NCBI RefSeq assembly: GCF_022967985.1
Contig: NZ_JALJVC010000014.1
Span: 1 to 64,000, forward strand
DNA length: 64,000 bases
DNA from: Acinetobacter lwoffii
GTDB taxonomy: Bacteria; Pseudomonadota; Gammaproteobacteria; Pseudomonadales; Moraxellaceae
Direction of reading: 5' to 3'
Of this stretch, positions 47,044-56,892 are shown piece by piece; within the stretch, counting starts at the first letter, position 1, and each line of letters opens with the position of its first letter. The position numbers and the translations under genes were made by a program. The notes below the pieces were generated by a model. That model ran no database searches. It was not told where the DNA came from and saw only the letters and a program-made list of their open reading frames with translations.

Positions 47044-48612
47044 ATGACTACCAATACTCAAATTACTGAAGATCGTATCCTGATTCTGGATTTCGGTTCT
47101 CAATATAGTCAGCTCATCGCACGTCGTGTCCGTGAAGCTGGTGTATATTCTGAAATGTATGCCTATGATATGTCTGAAGAAGACATTCGTGCATTTAATC
47201 CAAACGGTATCATCTTGTCTGGTGGACCTGAGAGCGTTCACCTTGAGGGCAGCCCGCGTGCGCCGCAAGTGGTATTCGAGCTGGGTGTGCCGGTATTGGG
47301 TATTTGTTATGGCCTGCAAACCATGTGCGAACAACTTGGCGGTAAAGTTGAGCCAGGTACTGTGCATGAGTTTGGCTATGCAGAAGTAGATATTGTTGTA
47401 CGTGACAAGCTGATCGGTAATTTACAGGACCGTGAAAACCAGCTGCATGTCTGGATGAGTCATGGTGACAAGGTTGCCCGTATTCCAGAAGGCTTCCAGA
47501 TCACTGCACAGACGCCAAGCTGTCCAATTGCGATGGTTTCTGACGAAACTCGCCGTTTCTATGGTATTCAGTTCCATCCTGAAGTGACACATACTTCTAA
47601 AGGTGCAGAATTACTGTCGAACTTCGTGCATCAAATTTGTGGCTGTCGCGGTCTGTGGACGCCAGAACACATTATTGATCTACGTGTAGAGCAGCTTCGC
47701 CAACAGATTGGTGATGAAAAAGTATTACTAGGACTTTCTGGTGGTGTGGATTCATCTGTAGTGGCAGCGCTGTTGCATAAAGCGATCGGTGATCAGCTGA
47801 CCTGTGTATTTGTAGACAACGGTTTGCTTCGTTTGAACGAAGGCGATCAAGTGATGCAAATGTTTGCTGATAACATGGGTATCCGCGTGATTCGTGCTGA
47901 TGCTGAAGAGCGTTTCTTGACTGCGCTTGCAGGTGAAGTTGATCCTGAAGCAAAACGTAAAATTATTGGCCGTGAATTTATTGCTGTCTTCGCTGAAGAA
48001 GCACGTAAATTAGATGGCGTAAAATTCCTTGCACAAGGTACGATTTATCCAGACGTGATTGAATCTGCTGCAAGCAAGCAGGGTAAGGCGCATGTGATTA
48101 AATCACACCATAATGTGGGTGGTTTACCAGCAGATCTAGCGTTTGAACTGGTTGAACCATTACGTGACTTATTTAAAGATGAAGTACGTAAATTGGGTAC
48201 GACTTTAGGCTTGCCACACAGCATGATCTACCGTCATCCATTCCCGGGCCCAGGTCTTGGTGTGCGTATCCTGGGTGAAGTGAAAAAAGAATATGCAGAC
48301 ATTTTACGTCTTGCGGATGACATTTTCATGCAGGAACTGCGTGCCAGCGGCTGGTATGACAAGACTGCTCAAGCATTTGCAGTATTCCAGCCAGTAAAAT
48401 CGGTGGGTGTAGTCGGTGATGGCCGTCGTTATGCATGGGTGATTGCACTGCGTGCGGTAGAAACCGTGGACTTTATGACGGCTCGTTTCGCGCATCTTCC
48501 TTATGATTTAGTCGATAAGATCTCGACCCGTATCATGAATGAAATTGCTGAAGTTTCTCGTGTTGTGTATGACGTATCGTCTAAGCCACCTGCAACGATT
48601 GAATGGGAGTAA
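47044..48612 (+). CDS. guaA: GMP synthase (glutamine-hydrolysing)
   Basis: GuaA aminates XMP to GMP with glutamine and ATP. The 522-residue protein has a class I glutamine amidotransferase domain ([24 protein letters not shown] nucleophile, [11 protein letters not shown]) and an ATP-pyrophosphatase domain ([20 protein letters not shown]-loop, [27 protein letters not shown]). It ends with the dimerisation domain (TIEWE). The ATG at 47044 is preferred over an in-frame TTG three codons upstream. Confidence 0.98.
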   Translation: MTTNTQITEDRILILDFGSQYSQLIARRVREAGVYSEMYAYDMSEEDIRAFNPNGIILSGGPESVHLEGSPRAPQVVFELGVPVLGICYGLQTMCEQLGGKVEPGTVHEFGYAEVDIVVRDKLIGNLQDRENQLHVWMSHGDKVARIPEGFQITAQTPSCPIAMVSDETRRFYGIQFHPEVTHTSKGAELLSNFVHQICGCRGLWTPEHIIDLRVEQLRQQIGDEKVLLGLSGGVDSSVVAALLHKAIGDQLTCVFVDNGLLRLNEGDQVMQMFADNMGIRVIRADAEERFLTALAGEVDPEAKRKIIGREFIAVFAEEARKLDGVKFLAQGTIYPDVIESAASKQGKAHVIKSHHNVGGLPADLAFELVEPLRDLFKDEVRKLGTTLGLPHSMIYRHPFPGPGLGVRILGEVKKEYADILRLADDIFMQELRASGWYDKTAQAFAVFQPVKSVGVVGDGRRYAWVIALRAVETVDFMTARFAHLPYDLVDKISTRIMNEIAEVSRVVYDVSSKPPATIEWE

Positions 48613-48702
48613 TTTAGGGGTTTCGGACAGCACTGCTGTCCGCCTAAATTACGCCAAGCGCTAGGCGCGCGGCAGTATCTGGTTTATCAGATATAACCTA
48701 AT

Positions 48703-48730
48703 AAAAAAGAGCGCTTCGGCGCTCTTTTTT
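48703..48730 (+). terminator. Terminator of guaA
   Basis: AAAAAAGAGCGC-TTCG-GCGCTCTTTTTT is a perfect 12-bp stem with a UUCG loop and T run, 90 bases past the guaA stop. Three other hairpins lie between (see findings). Confidence 0.9.
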
Positions 48731-48771
48731 TGATTTATACTGAATAAAAATAAACCTTTAAAAGCTAAAAA

Positions 48772-49704
48772 ATGCCTTTACCTACTTATGATCAATTAAT
48801 GCTGCCTTTAATGAAATTATTATCAGAATTAAATGAGCCAATAAAAATTTCGGATGCTGCGAATATCCTAGCTGAACGTTCCAATTTACACGAAGAGGAT
48901 TTAAATAAAATTCTTCCGAGCGGGAAAAATATATTTAAAGATAGAGTGGCATGGGCAAAGACCTACTTAGTTAAGGCGGGCTTAGTTCAACAACCGAAGA
49001 GAGCATATTGTGAGATTAGTAGCTTGGGTAGACAGGTTGATTTAAAAAGTTTAGATGCTATAACAAATGAATATTTAGCACAGTTCAACGGATTTTCAGA
49101 TTTTAAATTAGGAAAGAAAAATAAAGATGAGTTTGGGATCGGGAATCTACAAGTTATTGAAAGCCTAAATAGTTACCAAGAAACTCAGACTCCAGAAGAA
49201 ACAATCCAGAACACAACGGAATTATTAAAATCTGATTTGAAAAGTGATTTGCTTCAGATGGTAAAAGATAAATCTCCTTCATTTTTTGAAAGACTGGTTG
49301 TCGATCTTCTGGTGGCAATGGGCTACGGCGGTTCACATCAAGATGCAGCTCAAGCGATTGGTAAAACCAACGATGGTGGAATTGATGGTGTAATTAGTGA
49401 AGATCGATTAGGGCTAGATAAAATTTACATCCAAGCGAAACGTTGGAAAGATACTGTTGGTCGTCCCGACATTCAACAGTTTAAAGGTGCTTTGGCCGAT
49501 CAAGTTGCTAAGAAGAGTGTATTCATTACTACGTCAAGTTTCAGTAAAGAGGCCATTGAGTCGGCAAGAAAATCCGGTATTGTTTTAATTGATGGCGATA
49601 AGCTGACGTCTTTAATGATTGAATTTGGTTTAGGTGTACAAATAGAACGTAGTTTTCATATCTATAAAATCGACCAAGATCGTTTTGATGAAGATAATTT
49701 TTAA
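48772..49704 (+). CDS. Mrr-type restriction endonuclease
   Basis: This 310-residue protein has the two-domain Mrr layout. The N-terminal winged-helix part (residues 1-90; MPLPTYDQLMLPLMKLL, YCEISSLGRQV) is followed by a C-terminal PD-(D/E)xK nuclease (about 165-285) with FFERLVVDLLVAMGYGG, NDGGIDGVI (catalytic Asp about 205), YIQAKRW (QxK, about 221) and FITTSSFSKEA. Mrr proteins are usually type IV enzymes cutting modified DNA. No methyltransferase gene is adjacent, which fits. It lies alone between guaA and a diguanylate cyclase gene and is AT-rich relative to both, suggesting acquisition. Confidence 0.87.
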   Translation: MPLPTYDQLMLPLMKLLSELNEPIKISDAANILAERSNLHEEDLNKILPSGKNIFKDRVAWAKTYLVKAGLVQQPKRAYCEISSLGRQVDLKSLDAITNEYLAQFNGFSDFKLGKKNKDEFGIGNLQVIESLNSYQETQTPEETIQNTTELLKSDLKSDLLQMVKDKSPSFFERLVVDLLVAMGYGGSHQDAAQAIGKTNDGGIDGVISEDRLGLDKIYIQAKRWKDTVGRPDIQQFKGALADQVAKKSVFITTSSFSKEAIESARKSGIVLIDGDKLTSLMIEFGLGVQIERSFHIYKIDQDRFDEDNF

Positions 49705-49712
49705 CGGGTAAT

Positions 49713-50936
49713 TTAAGCCGGTTTAACCTGCCAGTTTTGCAGCTCCCCAGCTAAACTTTGCTCCAGATCTGGATCATAAGCTTCAACCCGATTCCGTCCA
49801 TTGGCTTTAGCCTGATATAAGGCAATATCGGCCTGTTTAATCAGGGTCATTAAATCTGTTTCACAGCTTTCCAGAATGGCAGCACCAATCGAAATGCTAA
49901 AACTGAAACGATGCTGGCTGTCTAGATCGATCACAATATTTTCAATGTTATGCCTTAAACGCTCGGCAACTTTTAGCGCTTCATCCAGAGAGGTTTCGGG
50001 TAAAAATGCAATAAATTCTTCACCGCCATAGCGTGCCAAAATATCATGCTGTCGCATTTCACTGCGTGTGCTCAGGGCAATCGTCTGTAAGACCTGATCT
50101 CCGATATCATGACCATAACGATCATTAATCTGCTTAAAATGATCGACATCAAATACCAGTAAACTCATAGGTACCGGTTGATCAAAATTCTGTTGTACCA
50201 GTTGTTGCGCGAGATATTCAAAACAGCGACGGTTATTCAGGCCGGTGAGGGAATCGGTATGGGCCATATTTTCAAAGGCCTGCCGGTTATATTCATTCAG
50301 GGTATGCTGCAAGAATACCATGCGTGATTTTAAGGTTGAGCTCCAACTAATATAAAGACTGAAGGTCAATACCGGCAGATAAATCAGGGAAAATAAAAAC
50401 ATCTGGTACAGGTCAGACCGAGTATTGAAATATACACCGATGTAAATCATCAGGGTAATCAGACTTGAAGTAATCAAAGACGGCCAGAACCGGATCTGCA
50501 CACATAAATTGGCCAGTACAATAAAGACTAAGGAGGCATATTGATAAATGAGGGTATAAGCACTTTCAGACTGATTCAGATTAAAAAACCAGATGGCACT
50601 TGCACCAATAATCGAGGTAGGCAAGAGCAGATCAAAGACAGGCAGATTGCGGTAAGAGTGATACATCCAGATCGTGATCAGTACGATCAGGATGGTATAG
50701 CTGATTTTGGTCAAAATGAGTAACTTGAGAATATCATTCAGCACCAGAATATCGGCGAGGGTATAAGAGGCATATGCCAGCTGTGCGAATAAATTGACCT
50801 GTAATAAGTATTTTAAAGTGAGTTTTTTCTGATAAGCATAGTAGGCCGGTTTTAGAGGTGCAGGAATACGAACAAGCGGATCTTGAAGAGCCTCCTGAAT
50901 CAGGGTACGTGATTCTTTTTCGTTATCATGCGGCAT
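49713..50936 (-). CDS. Membrane-bound diguanylate cyclase (GGDEF)
   Basis: This 407-residue protein has an N-terminal region with about six membrane segments (residues 45-220) and a C-terminal GGDEF domain (DSLTGLNNRRCFEYLAQ, DVDHFKQINDRYGHDIGDQVL, YGGEEF near 306). An RQHD inhibitory site lies five residues before GGEEF. It should make cyclic-di-GMP and be feedback inhibited. The sensed signal is unknown. It is a close paralog of the next gene upstream, and its 3' end comes within 9 bases of the convergent Mrr gene. Confidence 0.92.
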   Translation of the reverse strand: MPHDNEKESRTLIQEALQDPLVRIPAPLKPAYYAYQKKLTLKYLLQVNLFAQLAYASYTLADILVLNDILKLLILTKISYTILIVLITIWMYHSYRNLPVFDLLLPTSIIGASAIWFFNLNQSESAYTLIYQYASLVFIVLANLCVQIRFWPSLITSSLITLMIYIGVYFNTRSDLYQMFLFSLIYLPVLTFSLYISWSSTLKSRMVFLQHTLNEYNRQAFENMAHTDSLTGLNNRRCFEYLAQQLVQQNFDQPVPMSLLVFDVDHFKQINDRYGHDIGDQVLQTIALSTRSEMRQHDILARYGGEEFIAFLPETSLDEALKVAERLRHNIENIVIDLDSQHRFSFSISIGAAILESCETDLMTLIKQADIALYQAKANGRNRVEAYDPDLEQSLAGELQNWQVKPA

Positions 50937-51126
50937 GCAGCCTTCCCAAATTAAAATATATAAAAATGAATAAGATGAAATTTATATATAGTTGTATAAA
51001 AAATATTCTATTCTTTTGTTGGATATTTTAAAAGTGGAAGAATCAAATTTATTTTATAAAATGAAATCCCCGATTAACGCATTCTAAGAATGATCCTAGC
51101 TTATAGAACAGACTAATGATTCAGCT

Positions 51127-52449
51127 TTAATTCGCCGTTGACTGGGCTGGTTGAGTGTCTGGCTTAAATACATTCCAGGGATTTTCTGTTGCTGGCTTGG
51201 GCTTATTCAGCATATCCGGATGATAGACTTCAATCCGGTTTCGGCCAGACTTCTTGGCTTGATATAAGGCAATATCGGCTTGTTTGATCAGATCTTCCAG
51301 AGTCTGGGTATGGGATTCTAGTTCTGCAACACCGATCGAAATGGTGAACCGGATGGCATGATTGGATTCAACATAAATATACTGCTTTTGAATTGCACAA
51401 CGAATTCGTTCTGCAATCACCAGGCTGTCTTGTAGCTGAGTATCTTCCAGGAGAGCGATAAACTCTTCCCCGCCAAAACGTGCCAGTACATCGCTATGCC
51501 GCATTTCTTTACGGGTCACTTCAGCAATCAGTTGTAGCACCCGATCACCGACATCATGCCCATAGCTATCATTAATATTTTTAAAATGATCCACATCAAA
51601 CATCAACAGGCAGCTACTGGCATGTTTGGGCCATTGATGAATAGAGCGTTCAGCCATATCGACAAAATGGCGACGGTTGTAGAGCTGGGTCAAATCATCG
51701 GTATGTGCCAGATTCTTTAAGGTTTGATAGTTCCATTCATCAAGCAGGGAGCGCAGAAAAGAACGCCGCACATTCAGAATATTATTCCAGTTAATATAAA
51801 TGCTAAAAAACCACAGTGGACTAAAGACCACACTAAAAATAAAGGCTTGAGAGGCACTCATGAACTGGGTCACCCCAAGCATGATAAACAGCGCAATCAA
51901 GATGGAGCAATAGACTGCGACTTTAAACTGGGTCTGCACACAGAGATTGGCGATAAGAATAAAGATCGCAGAGGCATAAATATAGGTGGCAACATGGGGA
52001 CTGGTTGAAAGCGCGAGTAAGCTAATCCAGGCCGCTGCAGCTACAGTGGTGCCTATCGGCAAGATTCTGTCCAAAATCTGAATATTTTTATATTTTTTAA
52101 ACAGGTAATAACAGCAAAACATCGCCCCCAGAACCAGAACGACGCGCATCAGACCAGAAATAAAAAACATGTCTGGAATAATCAGGATATCGGCAAAGAA
52201 ATACAGTAAAAAGGCAATTTGCGCCAGATAGTTAATTTGACGCAAGTTATGATGACTATGCGTATAGACATAATCATGAAAATACTGCTGAAACAGGGCA
52301 GGGATACGGGCATGAGGATCTGTCAGCGCCTGTTCAATCAGCTGACGGTTTTGCAGATCACATTCAGATAATTTCAGTGATTTATCGGTCGTCGAATTTT
52401 GAAAAGATACATTCGCCGTTGAATATATATTCTCATTCTGAGCAGACAT
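51127..52449 (-). CDS. Membrane-bound diguanylate cyclase (GGDEF), paralog
   Basis: This 440-residue protein has the same architecture as the neighbour at 49713: DARIPALFQQYFHDYVYTHS before six membrane segments, then GGDEF (DDLTQLYNRRHFVDMAE, DVDHFKNINDSYGHDVGDRVL, FGGEEF near 327) with an RHSD inhibitory site. It is likely an active cyclase. The N terminus is longer by about 30 polar residues. The two genes are 190 bases apart and probably arose by tandem duplication. Confidence 0.92.
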   Translation of the reverse strand: MSAQNENIYSTANVSFQNSTTDKSLKLSECDLQNRQLIEQALTDPHARIPALFQQYFHDYVYTHSHHNLRQINYLAQIAFLLYFFADILIIPDMFFISGLMRVVLVLGAMFCCYYLFKKYKNIQILDRILPIGTTVAAAAWISLLALSTSPHVATYIYASAIFILIANLCVQTQFKVAVYCSILIALFIMLGVTQFMSASQAFIFSVVFSPLWFFSIYINWNNILNVRRSFLRSLLDEWNYQTLKNLAHTDDLTQLYNRRHFVDMAERSIHQWPKHASSCLLMFDVDHFKNINDSYGHDVGDRVLQLIAEVTRKEMRHSDVLARFGGEEFIALLEDTQLQDSLVIAERIRCAIQKQYIYVESNHAIRFTISIGVAELESHTQTLEDLIKQADIALYQAKKSGRNRIEVYHPDMLNKPKPATENPWNVFKPDTQPAQSTAN

Positions 52450-52947
52450 GTCCTGGTCCAGTATTATTTTTATAGGTGCCTATTATGCCGTGTTTGAGTA
52501 AAAAATAACCTCCCAAAAATTGGGTATCCGGGAAGTTTTTAAAGCTAAAACGTAACAAAATTTGTGTTTTATAAAATTGAAAGTGATTGAAATACATGAA
52601 TAATCATCTTATTCATTGGGGTCTTTAGTTGTTGTGGATTCGTTTCACGTGAAACATAAATGACATTCCTGATCTTCAGTTTATTTAAACTCCTAACGTC
52701 ATGTACCTAAATCATGATTGACTTGTTAAAACTCAAGTTTGGGGCTTTGAATATAAATCTCATCAGCTTTTCAGAATTTAAATTGATGGGACTAGTGAGG
52801 CGTTTTATACGTATCTAAATATTTCCAGGGATAGATTTTGCCCATAGACCCTGTACATTGTCCTGAACAGAGAGGCATCTTGAATCGGTCAAATACATGT
52901 CTCACCCACTCAAAAAGTAGAATGAAAATGCCGAGGTAAGCTCAGCC
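52450..52947. other. 498-base intergenic region containing a parS-like site
   Basis: No gene is visible. It holds the leader of the 51127-52449 cyclase gene (minus), the parS-like palindrome at 52641-52656, and the leader of the pirin gene (plus). A weak stem (AACCTCCC 52507-52514 with GGGAAGTT 52530-52537), followed on the minus strand by ATTTTTT, could be a minus-strand terminator or attenuator. Confidence 0.5.
52641..52656. other. parS: Chromosomal parS (ParB-binding) site
   Basis: The 14-bp perfect palindrome GTTTCACGTGAAAC (52642-52655) followed by A matches the widely conserved bacterial parS consensus TGTTTCACGTGAAACA at 15 of 16 positions (C instead of the first T). It is intergenic, and I found no other full match in the window. 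ParB loaded at such sites drives origin segregation; they usually lie near the replication origin. Confidence 0.85.
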
Positions 52948-53895
52948 ATGTCGAATAATAGTGATATTGAACTGTCGAATTCTGATGATTGCGAAAAGTA
53001 TGTGAATCAGTTTATTCAGGAGTTTCCTTTACGTCGCGCGGAAATCGGACAGGGCACCGTGATTAAACGTGCCTTGCCAAGCAGACATAAGCGCATGATA
53101 GGTGCCTGGTGTTTTCTGGATCATGCGGGTCCGGCCATTTTCCCGCAAGGAGATGGTCTGGATATCGGCCCTCATCCACACATTGGTCTGCAGACCTTTA
53201 CTTGGATGATCGAAGGCAGCATGATGCACAATGACAGTCTGGGAAATCAGCAGTTGATTCGTCCCAAGCAGGTCAATCTGATGACCTCGGGCTATGGTAT
53301 CTCACATACTGAAGTTTCTCCGGAAAGTGAGACCCATATGCATGCAGCACAGTTGTGGATTGCCTTGCCGGACGACAAGATCAATATGGCACCAGGTTTT
53401 GAACATTATCCTGAATTGCCGGTCGTCAATGAGCAAGGCATTGAATTTACCGTGCTGGTCGGAGAATATTTAAAAACGAGATCACCGGTTAAAGTACATA
53501 GCGAACTACTCGGAGTAGACCTGTATGCAGCTCAAAGTACTAGTGCGCGCTTGCCTCTGAATCCGAAATTTGAATATGGCTTTATGGTGCTTGAGGGGAC
53601 GGCCAGTATAAATGGGCATGAACTAAATGAAGATAATATGCTGATCCTGGAGCCCGGCTTACAGCAGGTCAATGCTGAAGTTCATGCCGGGAGCCGGCTG
53701 CTATTGATTGGTGGGGAGCCATTTGAAAGCCCGATTTTACTGTGGTGGAATTTGGTCGGGCGCACGACAGAGGAACTTAAAATTGCGCGGGAACAATGGA
53801 TTGAAGGTCATGAACGTTTTGGTTCCATTCCTGCCTATGATGGACCACGTTTAGAAGCGCCCGCACTTCCAGACCAGATGCGGGCTTCCCGATAA
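52948..53895 (+). CDS. Pirin family protein
   Basis: This 315-residue bicupin starts with RRAEIGQGTVIKRALPSRHKRMIGAWCFLDHAGP. The N-terminal cupin carries the metal-binding set DIGPHPHIGLQTFTWMIEG and GYGISHTEVSPE. The C-terminal cupin has EYGFMVLEGTASINGHEL and LLIGGEPFESPILLWWNLVGRT. Pirins bind iron; some are quercetin dioxygenases or redox-sensing partners. The role here is unknown. It stands alone about 290 bases past the parS site. Confidence 0.9.
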   Translation: MSNNSDIELSNSDDCEKYVNQFIQEFPLRRAEIGQGTVIKRALPSRHKRMIGAWCFLDHAGPAIFPQGDGLDIGPHPHIGLQTFTWMIEGSMMHNDSLGNQQLIRPKQVNLMTSGYGISHTEVSPESETHMHAAQLWIALPDDKINMAPGFEHYPELPVVNEQGIEFTVLVGEYLKTRSPVKVHSELLGVDLYAAQSTSARLPLNPKFEYGFMVLEGTASINGHELNEDNMLILEPGLQQVNAEVHAGSRLLLIGGEPFESPILLWWNLVGRTTEELKIAREQWIEGHERFGSIPAYDGPRLEAPALPDQMRASR

Positions 53896-54055
53896 ATGCT
53901 AAAAATGATGGGAATATGGAACGCTGTCTGAGTTGAACTCAAATAATGAATCTGCAACATAGGATACATATCATTACAGTCATCAAAAAATGAGCTAGAG
54001 TCTGCTGCTTTTTGCTATGCTCAGTGGGCAAAAACAATAAAATCATGAGTCTAAT

Positions 54056-54706
54056 ATGCGTGTTTTACATCATCTCGAACAATCACGATCATTTCGTATC
54101 CTGTGGGCCATGGAAGAATTAGGACTGGATTACGAGGTTAAATACTATAAACGTCAACCCAACCTTTCTGCGCCACCGGCCTTAAAACAGATCCATCCGT
54201 TGGGTAAGGCTCCGATTCTGGTCGATCAGTCGCAGGTACTGGCAGAATCTGCGGCGATCCTGGAATATTTGCAGGAAACTTATGATGAACAGCAGCAGTT
54301 TCGCCCAGAAGATATTGCCGACAAGGCCCAGTACCGTTACTGGATGCATTATGCGGAAGGCTCGTTGATGCCGCTGCTGGTAATGCAACTGGTGATGACC
54401 ACTGTACCAAAACATACCCCGTTGCTGATTCGGCCGGTGGCCAAGAAAATCTGTGATGGAGTGAAAAAACAGTTTGTACAGAGCCGTTTAAAAGATCATA
54501 TCCAGTTTCTGGAAAGCTATTTGAGCGAGCATGATTATTTTGCCGGGCATTTCAGTTTTGCCGATATTCAGATGAGTTTTCCTTTAGAAGCGATGCAGAG
54601 CCGGACGGGTCAAAGCTATCCAGCGATTCAAGCCTATCTGAAACGGGTCTCGCAACGTGCAGCCTATGCGCGTGCACTGTCCAAAGAAAAACAGATCAGC
54701 TCTTAA
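54056..54706 (+). CDS. Glutathione S-transferase family protein
   Basis: This 216-residue protein has an N-terminal thioredoxin-like domain (VLHHLEQSRSFRILWAMEELGLDYEVKYYKR, probable active-site Ser, then LGKAPILVDQSQVLAESAAILEYL for glutathione binding) and a helical C-terminal domain (YFAGHFSFADIQMSFPLEA). It probably conjugates or reduces substrates with glutathione; the substrate is unknown. It is convergent with phoR and shares its terminator. Confidence 0.88.
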   Translation: MRVLHHLEQSRSFRILWAMEELGLDYEVKYYKRQPNLSAPPALKQIHPLGKAPILVDQSQVLAESAAILEYLQETYDEQQQFRPEDIADKAQYRYWMHYAEGSLMPLLVMQLVMTTVPKHTPLLIRPVAKKICDGVKKQFVQSRLKDHIQFLESYLSEHDYFAGHFSFADIQMSFPLEAMQSRTGQSYPAIQAYLKRVSQRAAYARALSKEKQISS

Positions 54707-54717
54707 GTACTTAAAAG

Positions 54718-54742
54718 AAAAGGTGCCGATGGCACCTTTTTT
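54718..54742. terminator. Bidirectional terminator between the GST gene and phoR
   Basis: AAAAGGTGCC-GAT-GGCACCTTTTTT forms a 10-bp stem with T runs on both strands, 12 bases past the GST stop and 11 bases from the phoR stop. Confidence 0.88.
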
Positions 54743-54752
54743 GATGGGTATC

Positions 54753-56111
54753 TTACTCTGGAAAGCTGAGACGCTCTTTGGGGAAAATCACCTTAAAGGT
54801 AGAGCCTTGGTTTTCCTTAGACTCAATTTCCAGATGTGCCTGATGTTGCATCAGCACATGTTTGACAATTGCCAATCCCAAACCGGTACCGCCAGTACGG
54901 CGGCTGCGGTCTGAATCGATGCGGTAAAAACGCTCGGTCAGACGTGGCAGATGCTTGGGATCAATCCCGATACCGTTATCTTGCACCACAAAATAAGCCG
55001 ATTCACCATCATCATGCCAGCCGATGGTGATGGTGCCGCCTTTAGGCGTGTACTTGATGGCATTGGTGATCAGGTTACTAAAGGCGCTAGCCAATTCCAT
55101 ATCTGAACCGATCAGATCGCAATGACTGTCAATGTCCAGATTCAGGGTATGACCATAATCAATATTATAGGCCTGGGCATCATCGAATAGCTGGTTCATC
55201 AGACTCGGCATTTCAATGATCTGGTTTTTGGCAATATTCTTATCATTTTCCAGACGTGACAGCAGCAGCAGGTCGTTGACCAGAGCATTCATGCGTCGGG
55301 TTTGCGACTGCATCTGATCAAAAGCGCGTTTCCAGCGTGGATTAATATCTTCCTGATCGGTAAAGGTTTCAATATAGCCACTGAGCACGGTCAAAGGAGT
55401 GCGCAGTTCATGTGAAATATTGTCGACAAAATCCTTTCGCATCTGTTCCAGATTATGCATCCTGGTCACATCATAAGCGACCAGTACCCGGCTTTCTCCA
55501 CCAAAACGGGTCATTTTGACCTGCACATAATGGTCTTCGAACAGCGAAGAACGCATTTTCAGGCCGTCGGGAGATTCATCAATATGGTGATAGTATTCGA
55601 TAAAGCTTGGTTGGCGTAGCAAGGTCAGGATATTACGGCGACGGTCGTCACTGGAGATTCCGAGCAGACGTTCGGCTGCCGGATTCCACCATTCAATCTG
55701 CTGGTTTTCATCAAGTAGTACCACAGCTTCTTGTAAGGCCACCAGTGAAGACTGTGCACGATCAATCAGTTCGACCATTTCCGCCTGAACAATCCGTTCC
55801 TGACGTTGGGCGCGGTAAACATTGAAAAGTAGCGCACCCCAAATCCCGCCAATATTTGGTGGAACATCATAAGGGCGATTGGAAATCCATTCATTGACCA
55901 GATATAAGGAACGCATTTGGGTCGCAAAGAACGCCACGAAAGCAATTACGATACAAACCCAGAAATACCCAATCCCAAAACCGATAAAGCTGGCGATAAT
56001 CAGGAAAAAAGCCAGTAAGCGTAAATCCTGTTTCGCAAAATCCCATAAGCTACTGTAACGGATTCTTTTATGTTCGCGTGCCAGTTCGGGGACAGGGTAG
56101 GGTTCATACAT
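54753..56111 (-). CDS. phoR: Phosphate regulon sensor histidine kinase PhoR
   Basis: This 452-residue inner-membrane kinase phosphorylates PhoB when phosphate is scarce. Its N-terminal membrane segments (LRLLAFFLIIASFIGFGIGYFWVCIVIAFVAFF, about 30-62) are followed by a PAS domain (LQEAVVLLDENQQIEWWNPAAERLLG), the H-box FVDNISHELRTPLTVLSG (His about 234) and ATPase boxes (NLITNAIKYTPKGG, DNGIGIDPKHLPRLTERFYR, GTGLGLAIVKHV). It follows phoB after 25 bases. Confidence 0.96.
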   Translation of the reverse strand: MYEPYPVPELAREHKRIRYSSLWDFAKQDLRLLAFFLIIASFIGFGIGYFWVCIVIAFVAFFATQMRSLYLVNEWISNRPYDVPPNIGGIWGALLFNVYRAQRQERIVQAEMVELIDRAQSSLVALQEAVVLLDENQQIEWWNPAAERLLGISSDDRRRNILTLLRQPSFIEYYHHIDESPDGLKMRSSLFEDHYVQVKMTRFGGESRVLVAYDVTRMHNLEQMRKDFVDNISHELRTPLTVLSGYIETFTDQEDINPRWKRAFDQMQSQTRRMNALVNDLLLLSRLENDKNIAKNQIIEMPSLMNQLFDDAQAYNIDYGHTLNLDIDSHCDLIGSDMELASAFSNLITNAIKYTPKGGTITIGWHDDGESAYFVVQDNGIGIDPKHLPRLTERFYRIDSDRSRRTGGTGLGLAIVKHVLMQHQAHLEIESKENQGSTFKVIFPKERLSFPE

Positions 56112-56136
56112 AAAACAAGATTTACCTTAAAAGATA

Positions 56137-56847
56137 TTAACCTAAAGCGACATCTGAACGGGTCGAAAAGCGATACCCCGTTCCGCGAACGGTTTGTACA
56201 AAACGGTCTACACCATAAGGTTCCAGCACTTTACGCAAACGGCGGATATGTACATCGATGGTCCGGTCTTCAATATAGACGTTACCGCCCCACACCTGAT
56301 CCAGCAATTGCGCACGGGTATAGGCACGTTCCGGATGGGTCATGAAGAATGCCAGCAAACGATATTCAGTCGGCCCCATTTCCAGAATGTTGTTACCAAA
56401 ATTCACCCGCTGGCTGACCGGATCCAGAATCAGGCCATTGGCATCAATGGTTTTTTCACCGCTCAGGGCATTGGCGCGGCGCAGTACCGCCTTAATTCGG
56501 GAGACCAGTTCCCGGGTCGAGAATGGCTTGGTCATGTAGTCATCGGCACCGGCATCCAGACCTTGTACCTTGTGGTCTTCTTCACCGCGCGCTGTCAGCA
56601 TGATCACCGGAATTTCTGACAGGCTTTCATCACGTTTCAGACGACGACACAGGTCCACACCGCTCACACCACCCGGCATCATCCAGTCCAGCAAAATTAA
56701 TGCCGGACGCTGGTCCACAATCATCTGATGCGCCTGCTTGGCATCTTCTGCCTGTAAGCACTGAAAACCGGCCATATCCAGAGAGGTATGGATCATTTCC
56801 CGAATCGGGAGCTCGTCATCGACGATTAATATGTAGTCATCTTTCAC
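56137..56847 (-). CDS. phoB: Phosphate regulon response regulator PhoB
   Basis: This 236-residue OmpR/PhoB-type regulator has a receiver domain with VDDE (10-12), phosphoacceptor D54 in LLDWMMPGG and the conserved Lys in MTKPF. Its winged-helix DNA-binding domain includes [33 protein letters not shown] and [15 protein letters not shown]. It activates phosphate-starvation genes. A candidate Pho box lies just upstream, suggesting autoregulation. Confidence 0.97.
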   Translation of the reverse strand: MKDDYILIVDDELPIREMIHTSLDMAGFQCLQAEDAKQAHQMIVDQRPALILLDWMMPGGVSGVDLCRRLKRDESLSEIPVIMLTARGEEDHKVQGLDAGADDYMTKPFSTRELVSRIKAVLRRANALSGEKTIDANGLILDPVSQRVNFGNNILEMGPTEYRLLAFFMTHPERAYTRAQLLDQVWGGNVYIEDRTIDVHIRRLRKVLEPYGVDRFVQTVRGTGYRFSTRSDVALG

Positions 56848-56892
56848 AACGCAATACCCTATTTCATGTAAACGGTGAACCGTTTTATATTT

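Noticed and set aside
51724..52008. Antisense open frame of about 94 codons on the plus strand
   Set aside because: It is the shadow of the diguanylate cyclase membrane region, with no ribosome site or family match.
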